A stretch of 64,000 nt of DNA from Taxawa tesnikishii (nom. ined.) (lineage: Eukaryota; Ascomycota; Dothideomycetes; Dothideales). Below, in pieces: positions 31,842 through 43,659 of this stretch (its first letter is position 1; every line of letters starts with the position of its first letter). The stretch is from NCBI GenBank assembly GCA_030247885.1, contig JAPDRO010000002.1, positions 62,001 to 126,000 on the forward strand, written 5' to 3'. Below the pieces are notes generated by a model that was not told the origin of the DNA, did not search any database, and saw nothing but the letters and a program-made list of their open reading frames with translations. The translations under genes were made by a program, and so were the position numbers.

Positions 31842-33613
31842 ATGGCCATATCTCTTCTTTTCTCCTCCGTTGAAGCGCATCCCGGGGTCTTTTTCGCTGT
31901 TCTCTCGGTCCTTATCCTCCTAATTTATTGCGTATACCAATGCTACTTCCATCCACTTGCCAGCTACCCCGGCCCTACTCTTGCATGCTTGACCGATTTG
32001 TGGCAGGTACATCAGTTCTGGACGCTCCAACAGCCATACACCCTTACCCAACTCCACGAGAGATACGGTCCGATCGTTCGTTATGGCCCGGACAAGCTTA
32101 GCATCACGGATGAGCGAGCCATACCTTTACTGTACCAGAAAGGAGGGCGCTTGTTTCCGAAGACCGAGTTCTATGATGCTTTCGGCGCAGCTCATCCGAA
32201 CTCTTTTGGCATGAGGGATGAAGCAGTATGTCTAGCAATTTCCTCACGAGTCTTGACGAAGACAAAAACTCCCAAAGCTCACAGTCGACTGTAGCAACAT
32301 GCTGTACGCCGTCGCCATATGTCCTACAGCTTCTCCATTACCTATGTCAAAGAGCTTGAGCAATTTCTTGACATCAACATCGCTCTCCTGAAACAAAAAT
32401 CACAGCATACGCATCCTCTGGACAAGCATTCGACCTCAAAAAGCTCCTCCAATACTATGTAGTAGACGTTCTTGGGGAGTTAGCCTTCAGTCAGTCTTTC
32501 GGTATTCAAGAAGCTGACGATGAGTCGTTGGTACCTCCTGTCGCGGAGCACACCCTGCTCGCCTCCGTGACGGGCGCTTGGCCAAGCATGACCAAGACGC
32601 TGAAAGCATGGCTCCCACTTCTCCCCTATCGCCCGTTGCAGAACCTGTTTGAGGGTCGCCGAGCATGCGCAAGTCTGGCCGCCAAGTGTGTTGAAAAGCG
32701 CCTGAGTGACTTGCAAGACGCCCGAGAGAGTGGCAAGGTGCCTTCTGGACAGCGGAAAGACATCCTTACTAACCTGATTTTGGCCAGAAATCCAGAAAGT
32801 GGAGCGCTTCTGAGCAAAATTGATCTGCAGACGGAAGCGTTCGGGTTTGTGTGAGTGACACAGACTGGCTTGCGGGAAAGAGACGTGCTCATTTTCCACT
32901 CCAGCATTGCAGGGACTCATACCACGTATGCAACGGCCACTCTCCTGTTCTACCATCTCCTCCACGCACCCGAGCACCTCTCACGATGTGTCGCTGAACT
33001 TGACGCCGCTCTACCGTTGCTCAAAGACAACGAGCCTGCGTATGCCGTGACGGCCGTAGAATCCTCCACCCAGTTCTTGAAGCAATGCGTCAAGGAAAAC
33101 TTTCGCATCACGCCAATATTCACAATGCCGCTCGCCCGAAGAGTTATAGATCCCGCCGGCGTCACGATCGGGGATAACCACTTCCCGCAAGGCGTGAGTA
33201 AAATCGTTTATCATCACTAACAGCACTTGTAAGTCGCCGTCGCTGACACTCCGCTTCCACAGACCTCGCTAGCAGTCTGCAACCATGCCTTTCATCACGA
33301 TCCCGCCATCTGGGGCCCCGACCACAACGTCTTCAACCCTTCTCGCTGGGACGAAAAGGCGAACAACGATCGAGCGAGATATCTGATGCACTTCGGTCTC
33401 GGACCGCGACAATGCATCGGCAAGACGGTGGCCATGACCAATATCTACAAGCTGAGCAGTACACTGCTCAGGGAGTTCAGTTTTGAATTAGCAGATGCGG
33501 AAGAGCGGCAGGCTGTTGATCGTGGAGAATTTGTTGGAAAGCTGCCCAAAATGTATAGCGTAGGGATTAGTGACCTAGATGGTCCTCTGATGGTGACGGC
33601 GCGGGTCAGGTAG
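31842..33613 (+). CDS. Cytochrome P450 monooxygenase
   Basis: Microsomal P450 of 526 aa in four exons: 31842-32225, 32295-32850, 32905-33193 and 33263-33613. Introns are 69, 54 and 69 nt. One missing base in AAAAA 32395-32399 must be bridged, after which QKITAYASSGQAFDLKK runs on and the length closes. An N-terminal membrane anchor (VFFAVLSVLILLIYCVYQC) is followed by a proline hinge YPGP. The C-helix region has RRRHMSYSFS. The I-helix reads AGTHTTYAT, with His where most P450s have Asp or Glu. The K-helix ExxR is ENFR, and the haem signature is FGLGPRQCIGK. The acid residue before the I-helix threonine usually helps proton delivery, so His is notable, though known in some fungal families. 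Substrate is unknown; the adjacent Zn2Cys6 gene suggests a small regulated unit. Confidence 0.92.
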
Positions 33614-34354
33614 TGCTCAAAGGTTCTTGTTGGTCAATTCAACTGACTGACTGATCGCTGTTGCAAAGCAGAAACACCATATACCATATCAGCGTATCGA
33701 TTATCTTCTTGGGTTTTTGCTTGCCTTGTGGTTTCTCACCTGTGCGTATAGGATGTATCATGCTTGACCTTAATGCTGAGCCGCAGCCACAGAAGCAAGC
33801 AAGGCCTAGCAATTGGCATGGCAGACCACAAGCCGAAGTTCGCCGCCAGGATTGCGGACATCCGTCCCGAGTTTTGTGCACGCCCTGCATGCAACGGCGG
33901 ACGCGCAGAGTAGGTCGATGTCTAGTGGATCAGAGGCTGGTAGTTGAGGTGCTCCGGGCTAGCAGTTGTGGAGATTTGATGCTAGCATGACGAGGTGAGA
34001 CGTGTGTGTAATAGCCATGCTGTATTGGCGCGTCAGTATTCTTATGTGGACCGGGAAGGCAGGCTTGGACACGAACCACTATCGTGACGTGCTGGGGCCT
34101 TCTTGTTCAAGCTGGATATGTTATCGTTGAACACTAAATGTTGTTGTAGCAAGCAATGATAAGCCGGACTTCCTAGTGTCTCATCTTTTTGCTCTTGTGT
34201 TTGTATTTTGCGTTTTGAACGGCATTCAATGTGTGAGTGAAGCGTAAAAGAACAAAACAACTCACGCGCGAAAACCAGTTATTTAGTACAGTTGTATCCG
34301 ATGCTATCACATGTCATACTGATTCACTGTCAGTAAACATCCCACGCCAGGACC
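33614..34354. other. Convergent intergenic region
   Basis: 3' flanks of the P450 gene and the Hsp70-like gene. Short open frames only, none supported. Confidence 0.5.
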
Positions 34355-36886
34355 TTACTCTTCGTCCTCCTCAGCGGACCAGCTTGCGTCTGAACCCTCA
34401 AACTCTCCATCATAGCGGTCGCTCTCATCGTCCGGAAAGACTACATCTACCTCATCCGAACTCTCCTGCACATCTAACGGCTCTCCCTCTGCCACACCCT
34501 GACCTCCTCCTGCCGCCGACTGCTGACCGCGAAGTGCTGGGACCCGCACAGCCCTCCCATGCACCACCGAGAAGTGAGCTGGGTCCACAAGCTTGCGAAC
34601 CCTAACATCTCCCGCAGTGCCGGCAGCATCTGCATTGCGTGCATTGCGTGCCTTGCTCCTTGGATTCCGCATGAACTCGACGCTGATGTTCTTCACTCCG
34701 CCCTCCACCGTTTCGATCTTGAAGCGCGTACTGATGTTGTAGTACGCCCGGCGGGATTCGAACATGGACTTCGTAGCTCTGTATCCCAGAGCCTGTATGT
34801 TCGGGAGACGCTCCTTAAGATGCACTTGCACCTTGATATGATCACGGGCTTCTCTGTTGCGTCCTGACGGAGTGAAAAGCGACTCGTGCTGCTGGGCGTT
34901 TTCCCGCTTCGTCGCTAAAATGACCTGCTCGAACCATTCTTGATCCCTCGCAATCTTCCACTCGAGGATGGCAGAATTTCCCTGCAGCGGATTGCTTTCG
35001 TGCTGGGGGCAGGAATCGCCGTGCTGGCAGTCAACGTTGAACCATAGCACCCTGTTTATCGCATACTCTCCTTTGAGCAGCCTGGGATGCCCGACAGCGT
35101 CGTGGTGCATGGTTTCGTCGAAGAGCTCGTCTTGAGTGACACCGAAGACCCATCTGTTAAGCTCTTCTGTCACCGTTGTCTCCGACTTGGCCTTGAGCAC
35201 GCTGGAAAATTCGTAGAGGGCACCGATAGCAACAGAGTGCCTTCCTCTTTCCCTGTAGCTCTGTCAATATGTTGCACTGGCTTAGGAGGAAAGTTGTAGA
35301 ATACGTACTCCCCGTCAGTCCAATCCTTGTACAGGCTGATGCGTTCGTGCTTGAGATGATTTTCGATAGAACGCTGGAGGAATTTGTCACGACCGAAAGG
35401 GCCGGGGATCACGATGTGCTAGACGCGTGAGCCTCTGGTGAACCCGATAAGATGGCCCACTTACAATCTTCCCTTTCACCCGTGATGTCATCTCGTCGAT
35501 GAGGTCAAGGATATCCCCAACTCTACAGTCATCGTGATAGAACCTTTCCACAAGCTTCCTGAGAGGGCATCGGTGTGTGTTGACGATGACAGAGTACTCG
35601 AACCAAAGACATACCATTCTACCTTAAAGGTGTGCTCCTCGAGCTCCTGTTTCACACCTGACACGCTCTTGCAATCCACGATAAGTCGTAGGGGCTTACC
35701 CAGAACGAAGCCTATCCCAGACGTCTTCGCCTCTTCGAACTTCGCGTCCATGATCGCCATCAACTCCTCTAGGTTGTATCCAAGCTTTGTTGTGATATCC
35801 TTCCCGTTGCCCTCAGGTGATCGATAGCTGTCGCGAAGATACTTCTCCAATCTTCTGTTGAGGAACGACGAACCCGCCATGATACCTTTGACCTGTCAGT
35901 TTCCCAATGTGACATATGTTTGGTATTGGTACATTACCCCTCGTTGACCCTATTTGACGGTAGCCGATGTTTCCATCTGCCTGCTTGTGGAACCGAAGTA
36001 GCGTAGCATCCTAGACAACGTCAAAATTACCGGGAAGCAATGTGACGGATTCTGTGAACAGTCACGTAGCATCGAGTGTCCTGAGAGCACCGACGACAAG
36101 GGTCAAGACATACCGTTGTGCCTCCGCCGATGTCCGCGATGAGCATCGAATATCCATGCTGCTGACAGTCAGTAGTTGTAAGATTACTGAACACCGTCAG
36201 CCTACCTCTGACTGGATCATGTTCATGATGGAACCGCGTTGGGATGGGTCGTCCAGACTCTTTCGCACGACATACATTCCAGCCGAGGCGGCTTCGTCGA
36301 TGAGATAAATTCGTTGATGAAGTCTCTCCGCTGCATCTTCGAGGACGTCGTTCTCCTTCTCTCCCCACATCGTTGGTGTGGTGATAGCAATATGCCATTG
36401 CTGCTCATCCGGCAGCCAGTTCGCCGGGTCTTGTTGGAGCCGCTCGGTTCTCGCCCAATCTCTGACGGCAGCCTTGACTTCGTTGATGAGACACTGCAAG
36501 TTAATTGTCCAAAGGTCTTCGTGAGTCATGCCGCCCTTCGCCAGCAGTAACGCGTCTGTGTGAGCCTCGATGTCGACTGTCTGCGTACATTTGTGAAGGG
36601 CCACCTTCGCAAGCTTGAATATGTCTTTCTCTTGTACTGTTCCTCTCTCTAGGTTTCGTTGCAAGTCGTGGCCCCAAGTTGGTGGACTGTCTTTGTTCCG
36701 GGCTAGGTGTAGGATCGCGGGCGCCCTCGACTCACTAGTAGCTCTGCGATCAAACTTGACGATGATGACACTGGAGAGCGGTACCTTCTGCATATCGTCA
36801 TACCATAGAACGAAGGCTGCTTTATGGTACGTGGTTCCGATGTCGATGGCTATGTAGATAGCCTGAGGGTCGGTTGAAGTGGCCAT
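34355..36886 (-). CDS. Hsp70-like ATPase-domain protein (HSPA12-type)
   Basis: Divergent Hsp70/actin-fold ATPase, 743 aa in six exons: 36886-36206, 36161-36114, 36010-35938, 35885-35615, 35558-35465 and 35418-34355. Introns are 44, 103, 52, 56 and 46 nt. One missing base at TTTCCC (35248-35253, plus) must be bridged; all phases then close. The start MATSTDPQAIYIAIDIGTTYHKAAF gives the phosphate-1 loop. IADIGGGTTDATLLRF, assembled over an intron, is the phosphate-2 loop, and IVIPGPFGRDKFL corresponds to the adenosine segment. The C-terminus is not a canonical Hsp70 substrate-binding domain. It ends in a very acidic Glu/Asp tail (SSDEVDVVFPDDESDRYDGE), with no EEVD. Filamentous fungi have many such single-copy Hsp70-like genes of unknown role. 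Chaperone activity is not established for this class. Confidence 0.85.
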
Positions 36887-37919
36887 TGTCAAAGCAACGG
36901 CGCAAAGGTGCGAGCAGGTGACAGGGATCGGTTGCAAAAGGAAGATATGGAGACGCCAACAGGTGTGGATAGAAAGGTTCGTTATGGAGCAACAAGCGAT
37001 TGCAGCCAAGCGAAAGCAAAGCGATTGTGTGCCTCCCTTGACTCACAAGCAAAGACTGAGGAACAAGGAAGTGAAGCGTTAATCTGTACGAACTCTCCGC
37101 TGCGCGAGCAAATAGAGCAAAGGTCTGAAAGATTGATATGAAGGCAACCCACTCGATGAAGATTTACGGCCATATCTACCAGCCACTTGCTAGGATTCCA
37201 TCACACAGAGGCATTTTATAACAATCACCGGAAACGTGGACCGTTCGACTACATTCCACACGGCGCTCACCCGCATGTACAATCGTATGAAAGCACTCGG
37301 TCCTGTCTAAGCTCTAACATCTGCCATGCAACATGGAGCGTGATGAGCGTAATGCGATAGATTGGAGGTCGAGATGCGTATATTTGTTTGCGAGGTCTGT
37401 GCGAGAAAGTTTCGATCTAGACCATTTCGGGCTAAGATCTGCATGTGAGCCAAGAGGTTTACAGACAGGTTGTTATTTGCTACGTACTATTCATTGGGTC
37501 TCTGATGCTGTCACCCGTAGTGGAAGGATCACCCACTCTGCATGACAGCCCAAGGTGAACTCTTCGTAGTTCGTCTCCTTCACAGCAATCCTACGTCACC
37601 CTCACATCACTCTACGACCCATTCACCTACTTGAGAACGATGCACTGGCTATCACAGCCGATTAACTGCACCCATTCAAATCCGTGAGATCACGCGCTTT
37701 GCTTGAAAGTCCAACCAAGCGCGGCTGCCTCGTCTCTCTTTCTACCACACTCACCCGCTTCTCACCACCACTACCTTCTCTCAAGACATATCTCCTAAGA
37801 ACCACATCCTGTTTGTTATTTGGCAGTCGATCAGCGTTGCATGAACACCCTTCGATCTCTTGCCCTTCATCTCCAGGTCCTCTGTGGCCTGAGCGCTGAG
37901 CATCTCAATTCACGTCGAA
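36887..37919. promoter_or_regulatory. Divergent promoter region, 1 kb
   Basis: Lies between the Hsp70-like gene (minus) and the next plus-strand gene. No open frame is convincing. From about 37560 the DNA becomes C/T-rich with multiple CTCAC/CACTC blocks, which fits a promoter or leader. No heat-shock element can be claimed. Confidence 0.4.
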
Positions 37920-39737
37920 ATGCCCGGAATCGTATCTCAAGACAAACGGTCCTCATTGCTCGGCCTGTGCAACTTCTTCCAGGAAAAGAAAGGCAAGTTG
38001 AAAAGAAAGGCGAAGGACTCCAACGCAGTCTTACAGGATGTGGCTGCCGAGGCGGAAGAGCGTAACATGTACACGAGTCCCCACCACGGTGACCCTAAGA
38101 AGGTCCACAATGCTATAACGCTTCGAAGATTGCTTCAATCAGTCATCAGAGAAAAAGCCACTACATCGACGACACCTAGCGAGCTCGTCCTGACTCTTTG
38201 CACTGATGGCCCTCGAGCAGCGTTTAAGCCCAGTTTCCTCAAAGACGTAGGATTTCAGTCCACGTCCCAATCGAGCTTCAACACACGGAAGCCTGACATC
38301 ACCCTCTCCTCCAAGTCACCACACTCACAGGCAGAGACAACCAATGTAGACGTCACAAGAAAGCGTCCGCTAGGTTTAACAGCGGATCAAGAGGAGAACG
38401 ATTCCACATCGCATGCAACCAAGCAGGCAAAGACGGTTGCAAGCTCTCTCATCACCATCCCCGATAGCCCGTCTTCTGAGCGTTCGGTGTCTCCGCCTCA
38501 GCGCACCAACGACACTTCAAAGCGTTCGAACAAGCCGAGAAAAGATGCAGCAGCAGCAGTGGTTCTGGAAGAACAATCTACACAAGAGACGTTAAACACC
38601 GCACTCAGCATAGTACGTACAACTCCTCTTTCATCTGGAAGTATGGCTTACCTTCTGCTTTTATTGACGCAGTTCGCAGATCGCTACTAGTGGGCCTGGA
38701 GTTGAACAAACCCTTGCCATTCAGGTCTTCCAGAAAGAGACAGCTTCCACAAGCGAGACCGAAGAAGCTGCACATCCGAACGGAATCCTTCAAACGCGCG
38801 ACCCATCATCGAAGCACTACAACAAATCGACATATGAATCTCGTCTCTATAGCATCACTATGGGAGGCGGCCAGATCCGGAATGCTGCAAGCGAGCTCCG
38901 CTTTGGGACAGAGCAAGTTCTCCTCGAATTGCTGGAGAATCTTGGCTTGGAAACAACAGAGCCAACGAGGTTTCAGACAGATCCCAGCCCAGGATTGGCG
39001 CGGTTGTATTCAGCCGTTTTCGGCAGACCAAATTGGAAGCCGTGTGCAGCACAGTTGTTTAAAGAGGGGATCAGTGTGCGCTTCTTCGGTCAGGCTTTGA
39101 TTGAGACCTTTCTGCACACGGAAGTGATTGTGGCTCGGCAACCATGGCATCCCGAGAGCAGATTGGAGGCAATGTGCGCTAGCGGTATTCCCTACGACGG
39201 TTCGGATCCGCAAAGAAGTAAGGCCACAGACCTGGGCAAAGAAACCCAGCCAAGCGCTAACGTAGTACAGTTCCATCAGACACTCGCGCTTGGGTCAAGC
39301 ACTTTGTTTACTCAGAGCTCCATGACCCCCGGTTCCGCGAGAGCATTCTCCACAAAGAGGCGGAACGACTAAGGGACACGGCGATGCTTTTAATAAGCGA
39401 ACATTACATGCATCACCGCTCCACGAACAAGTCGCGCCGCAGCGCTAGCGAAAGCTGGGAAGATTCGCTGTTTGACACGATCCTCAGAGCGCTTGAGTTG
39501 AAGACCAAGCTAGATACCGGAACCACAGAGTATGAGTTTGTACGGCCGGCATTCGGAGCTGCACTGGACCGCGATCTTTGCTTCAGCACCAACCGCGGGA
39601 ACCAACCCAAGGGTACTGTTGATTCCGTGCTGGCTACGGGATTTCCCGCAGTCAAGGTCAAGGTCATGGATGGCTCTTTCATGGTCTTCCACAAAGCTGC
39701 TGCCGTGTCACGGCTAGCGGTTCCGGAGAAACTGTGA
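37920..39737 (+). CDS. Unrecognised, probably nuclear protein
   Basis: 565 aa in three exons: 37920-38612, 38680-39217 and 39271-39737. The introns (67 and 53 nt) have good borders (GTACGT...CGCAG, GTAAGG...TACAG), and the frame closes without correction. I do not recognise a domain. The N-terminal 225 residues are polar, with basic clusters (KKGKLKRKAK, TRKRPLG) and Ser/Pro stretches (PDSPSSERSVSPPQR), like a nuclear disordered region. The second half (about 260-565) looks folded. Recognisable blocks are QIRNAASELRFGTEQVLLELLE, LARLYSAVFG, SVRFFGQALIETFLHTEV, AWVKHFVYSELHDPRFRESILHKEAERLRD and VKVKVMDGSFMVFHK. The uninterrupted model argues for a real, constrained gene. Confidence 0.75.
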
Positions 39738-40554
39738 GACTGTCAACTATGCCTGAACGATATCAACATAACAAGGTTCAGTCATGATTCACGAACGTGA
39801 CGAAAGGCTATCTCGACCTTTTCGGCATTTGAACCGCCAAAGAACCTTCCGTATAGCCGCCGTCTACTATTCAAATAGATACACCGGACGCATTAGCGAG
39901 GAAGGACGGGAGATTTGGCTTGCAGTGGGGAAGTTCCAACATAGAGGGGTGGTCGTGGTCAAGGGATATTGAAGTAGAAGAGGGGATGAACACCAATGAA
40001 TACCTACTTGACCATGGCTGCCTGCACTGCCTCAGCTTGATGTCGAATCGTGCAGTGCCGCTTAGAGTGATGAGACATGCATGGGTTGTCACCGACACGG
40101 CGCGTTGTAGCTGGAAGGCCAAGAAGGTGTTGATCTGTCTTCGGTCGAATAATCTATCGTCATGTTCGTTTTTTGCATGTATGTTTGCCTCCCTTTGACC
40201 TCTCTGGTTCGACATGAGCTGAGGTTCCGGAGTGGTGATAAGCCTCGGTCGGATCGGTGGATGTTTGTTCCGTGGCGTGGGGCGAGAGTGAGCGGGTGTT
40301 CCCGAGAGCGGTGTGAAAAAGGCGGTATTCTGGATTCAGGCTGTCGCCCGGCGTCCTGCTGAAGCACGCTGCGAACTTTTGCCTCACTACTTGACTGTTA
40401 GCACCACAACCCTCTGTGCTGACCTCTACCACATCCTCTCACTCGGTCGCCGGCGACTGCTTCTGTTGCTTTTCTTAGCACATCCCGCTTCGCCGCTCAC
40501 TTCAGTCGACACCCACTTGTCCCACGCTCGCCGCACAAGGCGCAGATCGCCAAT
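39738..40554. other. Intergenic, upstream of NOG1
   Basis: No gene is supported. The last 170 bases before 40555 are C/T-rich, as in promoters of strongly expressed fungal housekeeping genes. Confidence 0.5.
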
Positions 40555-42588
40555 ATGAAGACCACCTGGAAGGACATTGCCCCCGTGCCAAACCACACCG
40601 AGTTTCTGGACATTGTTCTCAGCCGCACACAGCGCCGCTTGCCTACACAGATAAGAGCCGGGTTCAAGATCAGCAGGATAAGGGCTTTCTATATCCGCAA
40701 GGTCAAATACTCCTCGGAGACTTTCGCTGAAAAGCTGGAGGCCATCCTTACTTCGTTCCCCAAACTCGCCGATATCCACCCTTTCCACAGAGATCTGCTC
40801 AACACACTCTACGATGCAGACCATTTCCGTATTGCTCTGGGCCAGCTTTCTACAGCAAAGGCCCTTATCGAGCGGGTTGCGCGCGACTACATTCGACTTC
40901 TGAAGTACGGTCAGTCGCTTTTCCAGTGCAAACAGCTGAAGAGAGCCGCTCTGGGTCGCATGGCTACGATCACCAAGAGGCTGAAGGATCCACTTCTATA
41001 TCTTGAGGAAGTGCGGCAACACTTGGGAAGATTGCCATCCATCGACCCCAACACTCGCACACTCCTTGTTTGTGGCTACCCCAATGTTGGAAAATCGAGT
41101 TTCTTGAAGAACGTGTCCCGCGCGGACGTGGACGTTCAGCCATACGCTTTCACAACCAAGTCTCTGTTCGTTGGTCATTTCGACTACAAGATGCTGCGCT
41201 TCCAGTGCATCGACACTCCCGGAGTCCTTGACCACCCTCTGGAAGAGATGAACACAATTGAAATGCAGAGTATCACCGCGATTGCTCATCTTCGCTCCGC
41301 GATCATGTATTTCATGGATCTGTCGGAGCAGTGTGGATACTCAGTACACGCGCAAATGGCTTTGTTCGAGTCCATTAAGCCGCTGTTCGCTAACAAGGTG
41401 AGACTTGCGAGGAAAACGGGTCTAAAGATGCGTAGCCGCTAACACAAGGCAGCTTGTCTTTATCGTGATCAACAAAATCGACGTTACTCGTATCGAGGAC
41501 CTCGACGCAGAAACACAACAGAAGCTGCAAGAGATCGTCAAGGCCGGAAACGTCGAGCTCCTTCAGCTCTCTTGCGCCACGACCGAAAACCTCATGAGCG
41601 TCCGCAACGCCGTCTGCGACCGTCTCCTCGCCGAGCGCAACGCTCAAAAGCTGAAGGCCGGCACCAACAGCTCCGGTGAAGTGACCGGCCGTCTCGGCGA
41701 CGTCCTCCGCCGCATCCACGTTGCGCAACCACTCGGCGGCGTTGTTCGCGAGGCCTACATCCCCGAAGCAGCCAAGAACCGCATGAAGTACGACCCAGAA
41801 GACCCGAACCGGCCCAAGCTGATGCGCGACATCGAAGCCGAGAACGGAGGTGCCGGTGTTTTCAACATCAACCTGAAGGAGAAGTGGCTCCTGGAAAACC
41901 CGGATTGGCGCGAGGACAAGATGCCGGAGATGCTGGACGGGAAGAACGTATACGACTACGTGGACCCGGACATCGAGGCCAAGCTCGCGGCATTGGAGGA
42001 AGAGGAGGCGCGTCTCGAGGCCGAGGGCTTCTACGACGATCTGGAGGAAGAGCTAGAGGATGCGGAAGACGCGGAGATCAGATACAAGGCGGACCTCATC
42101 AGGGAGAAGAGGCAACTGATCCGCAACGAGGCCAAGATGCGCAAGAGCCTCAAGAACCGCGCCGTCATCCCGCGCAGCAAGAAGGCCGTCCAGCTCGAGA
42201 AGATGGAGCAGAGCTTGCAGGAGATGGGCCACGACACGACCTCCATCTCGGAGCGCGCACGCTCGCGGTCCCGCGCCCCCGCGGCCGTGCTGGTCCCGCA
42301 GGCGACGGCGACGCCGAGATGATGGATGTCGACGGCGCCGCGCCTGCAAGGCCAAGGAGCATCTCTAGGGCCATGAGCCGAACGAGAAGCCAGAGCAGGA
42401 TGAATAGACGCGAGGACGGTGTTACGGATGAGGTGGCGAGGGACAAAGCCGAGAGGATGGCTAAGCTAGGCCAGAAGAAGATGAACCGGATGGCCAGACA
42501 GGGCGAGGCGGACAGGCATACCACTGCTAGCAAGCAGAAGTGGCTCATGTCCGGTAAGAGGGGCATGGGCAGCACCCGCAGTAGGTAG
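40555..42588 (+). CDS. NOG1: Nucleolar GTP-binding protein 1 (60S ribosome biogenesis)
   Basis: Obg-related GTPase that joins pre-60S particles in the nucleolus and leaves in the cytoplasm. Exons are 40555-41397 and 41453-42588; the intron is 55 nt, between FANK and [10 protein letters not shown]. With one missing base restored in CCCCC 42276-42280 the protein is 659 aa, the family length. The N-terminus [20 protein letters not shown] is the NOG1 hallmark. G1 is GYPNVGKSS (about residue 173), G3 is DTPG and G4 is NKID. The C-terminal region is charged, and the basic tail after the gap ([32 protein letters not shown]) matches the conserved NOG1 end. Without the correction the protein would stop at 42322 and lose that tail. 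Because NOG1 is essential in yeast, the gap is best read as an assembly error. Confidence 0.95.
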
Positions 42589-43659
42589 AGTGGCTCTGCT
42601 TGCAATGCTTGCAATGCTTGCAATGGGGGAAACCGTGGTCATGCGGCGTTCGCTATGGGGAAATTTCCCTTTCTACATTGGCGTTTCAGGCGTGGGCGAT
42701 TGGGGGGAAAGAAAAAAGGGAGTTGGGCAGATTCCTTCTTCCTTGTTCAAGATCACATCACAATCTTTATAACGATAACTCCGCATTGTATAGTCCAAAT
42801 CCTCCCCGATTTTGCGTCAGAGCCTCGGGTGGCTGTACTCTACGCCCGAGTTTTCGTCGCTCTCCGCTCCTCCTCCTTCACCCCTCCTCTTTCCTCTCCT
42901 TTCATGGAAGCCGGACTTCTTGGCCCCGAAAGCGGCACCGCTCGCGCTTGCATCTGCTGGTCCTGGGCCTTGAGCTCGTGTTCAGCTGCTGAGGGTGCGT
43001 CCCCGGCCCCCAACAGCAGGCGCTCCCGCACCGGTAGGGACACCATGGCGTCACGAGCGCAGTTTGCGGGTCCGGATAGATGCAGTACCCGTCGTTCCAG
43101 TGCGGGAGTGGGCAGTTGCACGAACGTTGCGGTTATGGGAGCGAGCGTGATCTGGGTCAGGGGTGAGGTAGTGAAGTCGAAATGTAACAAAGGAAATCAA
43201 ACAGGATGGAGAGCTTTTTAGGTGGTAAATCTGGTGGTGACATGGATAGTATAGGGAAATGAAGCGATTGTACCCCGTCATCTGGTTTCGGGACGCTCAA
43301 CCGGGAAGGATCTGGTGTCGTGGAAGAAAGAGACGCGAGGTAGGATCTTCGTGCTTTCTTGAAGACCAGCCCAAAGCTGACTTGATCGGTGGGCTGCTGT
43401 AGGTAGGGAATGAGTGGGTAACAATTTCTGTTTACGCGTGAAGTTGGCGCTCTAGACTCTCCATGTTCTGTGGAAGAGCGCTAGTGAGCGTGGTGAGGAC
43501 TATATAACATGATCAGAGATCCTTGCCGTGACTGCCGACTATTGAGATGACCGTATAACTTAGAGATTGAGCGTACTCTTCGCATTTCGTTCGTCTATTT
43601 CATCTTCCATGACAAGCAAGATGCCTCCCAGCATACAGCAATGTGCATATCATGCATTT
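42589..43659. other. Convergent intergenic region, 1.1 kb
   Basis: 3' flanks of NOG1 and the PheRS beta gene. Overlapping open frames around 42650-43220 have no motifs. It includes three copies of a 9-bp tandem repeat at 42597-42623. Confidence 0.5.
42597..42623. repeat. Three tandem copies of TGCTTGCAA
   Basis: Perfect 9-bp unit repeated three times directly after the NOG1 stop codon, in the presumed 3' UTR. Confidence 0.85.

Noticed and set aside
11818-33613. A full biosynthetic gene cluster linking the FAD monooxygenase, the regulator and the P450
   Set aside because: No backbone synthase, transporter or other tailoring enzyme is present. PARP, F-box-like and wall-protein genes separate them by more than 8 kb.
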